The notes under the pieces were generated by a model. The model was not told the DNA's origin. It worked only from the letters and a program-made list of their open reading frames with translations, and searched no databases. Both the position numbers and the translations under genes were made by a program. A stretch of DNA of 64,000 nucleotides from assembly GCA_013396655.1 (NCBI GenBank), contig WBMV01005050.1, positions 376,714 to 440,713 on the forward strand, read 5' to 3'. Positions 63,691-64,000 of this stretch are shown one piece after another. This DNA comes from Campylorhamphus procurvoides. Taxonomy: Eukaryota; Chordata; Aves; Passeriformes; Dendrocolaptidae. The stretch's first letter is position 1, and each line of letters opens with the position of its first letter.

Positions 63691-64000
63691 TAAAGAAGTC
63701 TTCATTCCCTGATCTAACTTTCCTCTTTGTGACTTTCATCTGAATTTTCAGTGTACAGAAGAACAAACTTTCATAAATGTGCACACACATACACATACAC
63801 TTGTGAACCTGGAAGATAAAAAGACATTAAGGTTGGGCTCTAACTGCATCTGGTTAGCAAACTCCCCTTGAAGACCTGTATGTCCTCCACAGTCTCTTAG
63901 CTTGCTTAGTCTAAAATGCTGGAGACAATTAGCATTTGATTTTGAGTAACAAATTTTCTTTTCCAACATAAATTAGATCTGTGTCTCTTTTGATGTCATA
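63691..64000. other. Intergenic sequence to window end, nothing seen
   Basis: Unremarkable sequence with a short CACA/CATA-rich stretch near 63,781-63,800. No feature recognised. Confidence 0.5.

Overview
The window is vertebrate nuclear DNA and almost certainly from a bird, probably a neoavian and perhaps a songbird. Three pieces of evidence support this. One recognisable gene has canonical GT-AG introns of only 0.8 to 2.9 kb. Three LTR fragments belong to families I know from bird genomes. There are also relics that look like CR1 and an amniote MIR-type SINE. No operons, CRISPR arrays or microbial genes are present.

Positions 1 to about 12,870 hold most of TFAP2A, encoding transcription factor AP-2 alpha, on the + strand. 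Six coding exons are visible: 996-1223 (5' end missing), 4135-4186, 5817-6048, 6861-6979, 9313-9454 and 11056-11344. They join in frame into 353 codons plus a stop. Aligned to the 437-residue human protein as I remember it, the visible part starts at residue 85 and ends at the C-terminus with no net length difference. A single N at 995 marks an assembly gap that removes the exon 2 acceptor and roughly 200 coding bases, including the proline/tyrosine-rich activation segment. Alternative first exons were not found and probably lie to the left or in the gap. The 3' UTR runs to a polyadenylation signal at 12848-12853. Introns 2, 3 and 5 contain AT-rich, repeat-poor stretches dense in homeodomain- and SOX-like words, typical of conserved developmental enhancers.

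Positions 12,870 to 64,000 contain no coding exon I can defend. This fits the gene-poor interval expected downstream of TFAP2A. Two parts of it look unlike ordinary desert. One is 18.9-24.6 kb, where CpG-rich islands alternate with AT-rich, CNE-like blocks. The other is 42.6-44.6 kb, an AT-rich CNE-like block with a perfect CRE palindrome beside a CpG-rich island. A smaller candidate lies at 40.57-41.07 kb. These could be distal TFAP2A enhancers or promoters of unannotated non-coding RNAs.

Mobile elements are a 436-bp solo LTR with a perfect 5-bp target-site duplication (27,660-28,095), an internally deleted LTR on the minus strand (38,560-39,019), the 5' part of a third LTR (49,316-49,690), a CR1-type octamer tail (54,281-54,304), a CR1-like relic (59,247-59,335) and a MIR-like relic (63,617-63,690). 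I found no previously undescribed biological system. The most useful observations are the assembly gap in TFAP2A and the two CpG/CNE domains downstream.
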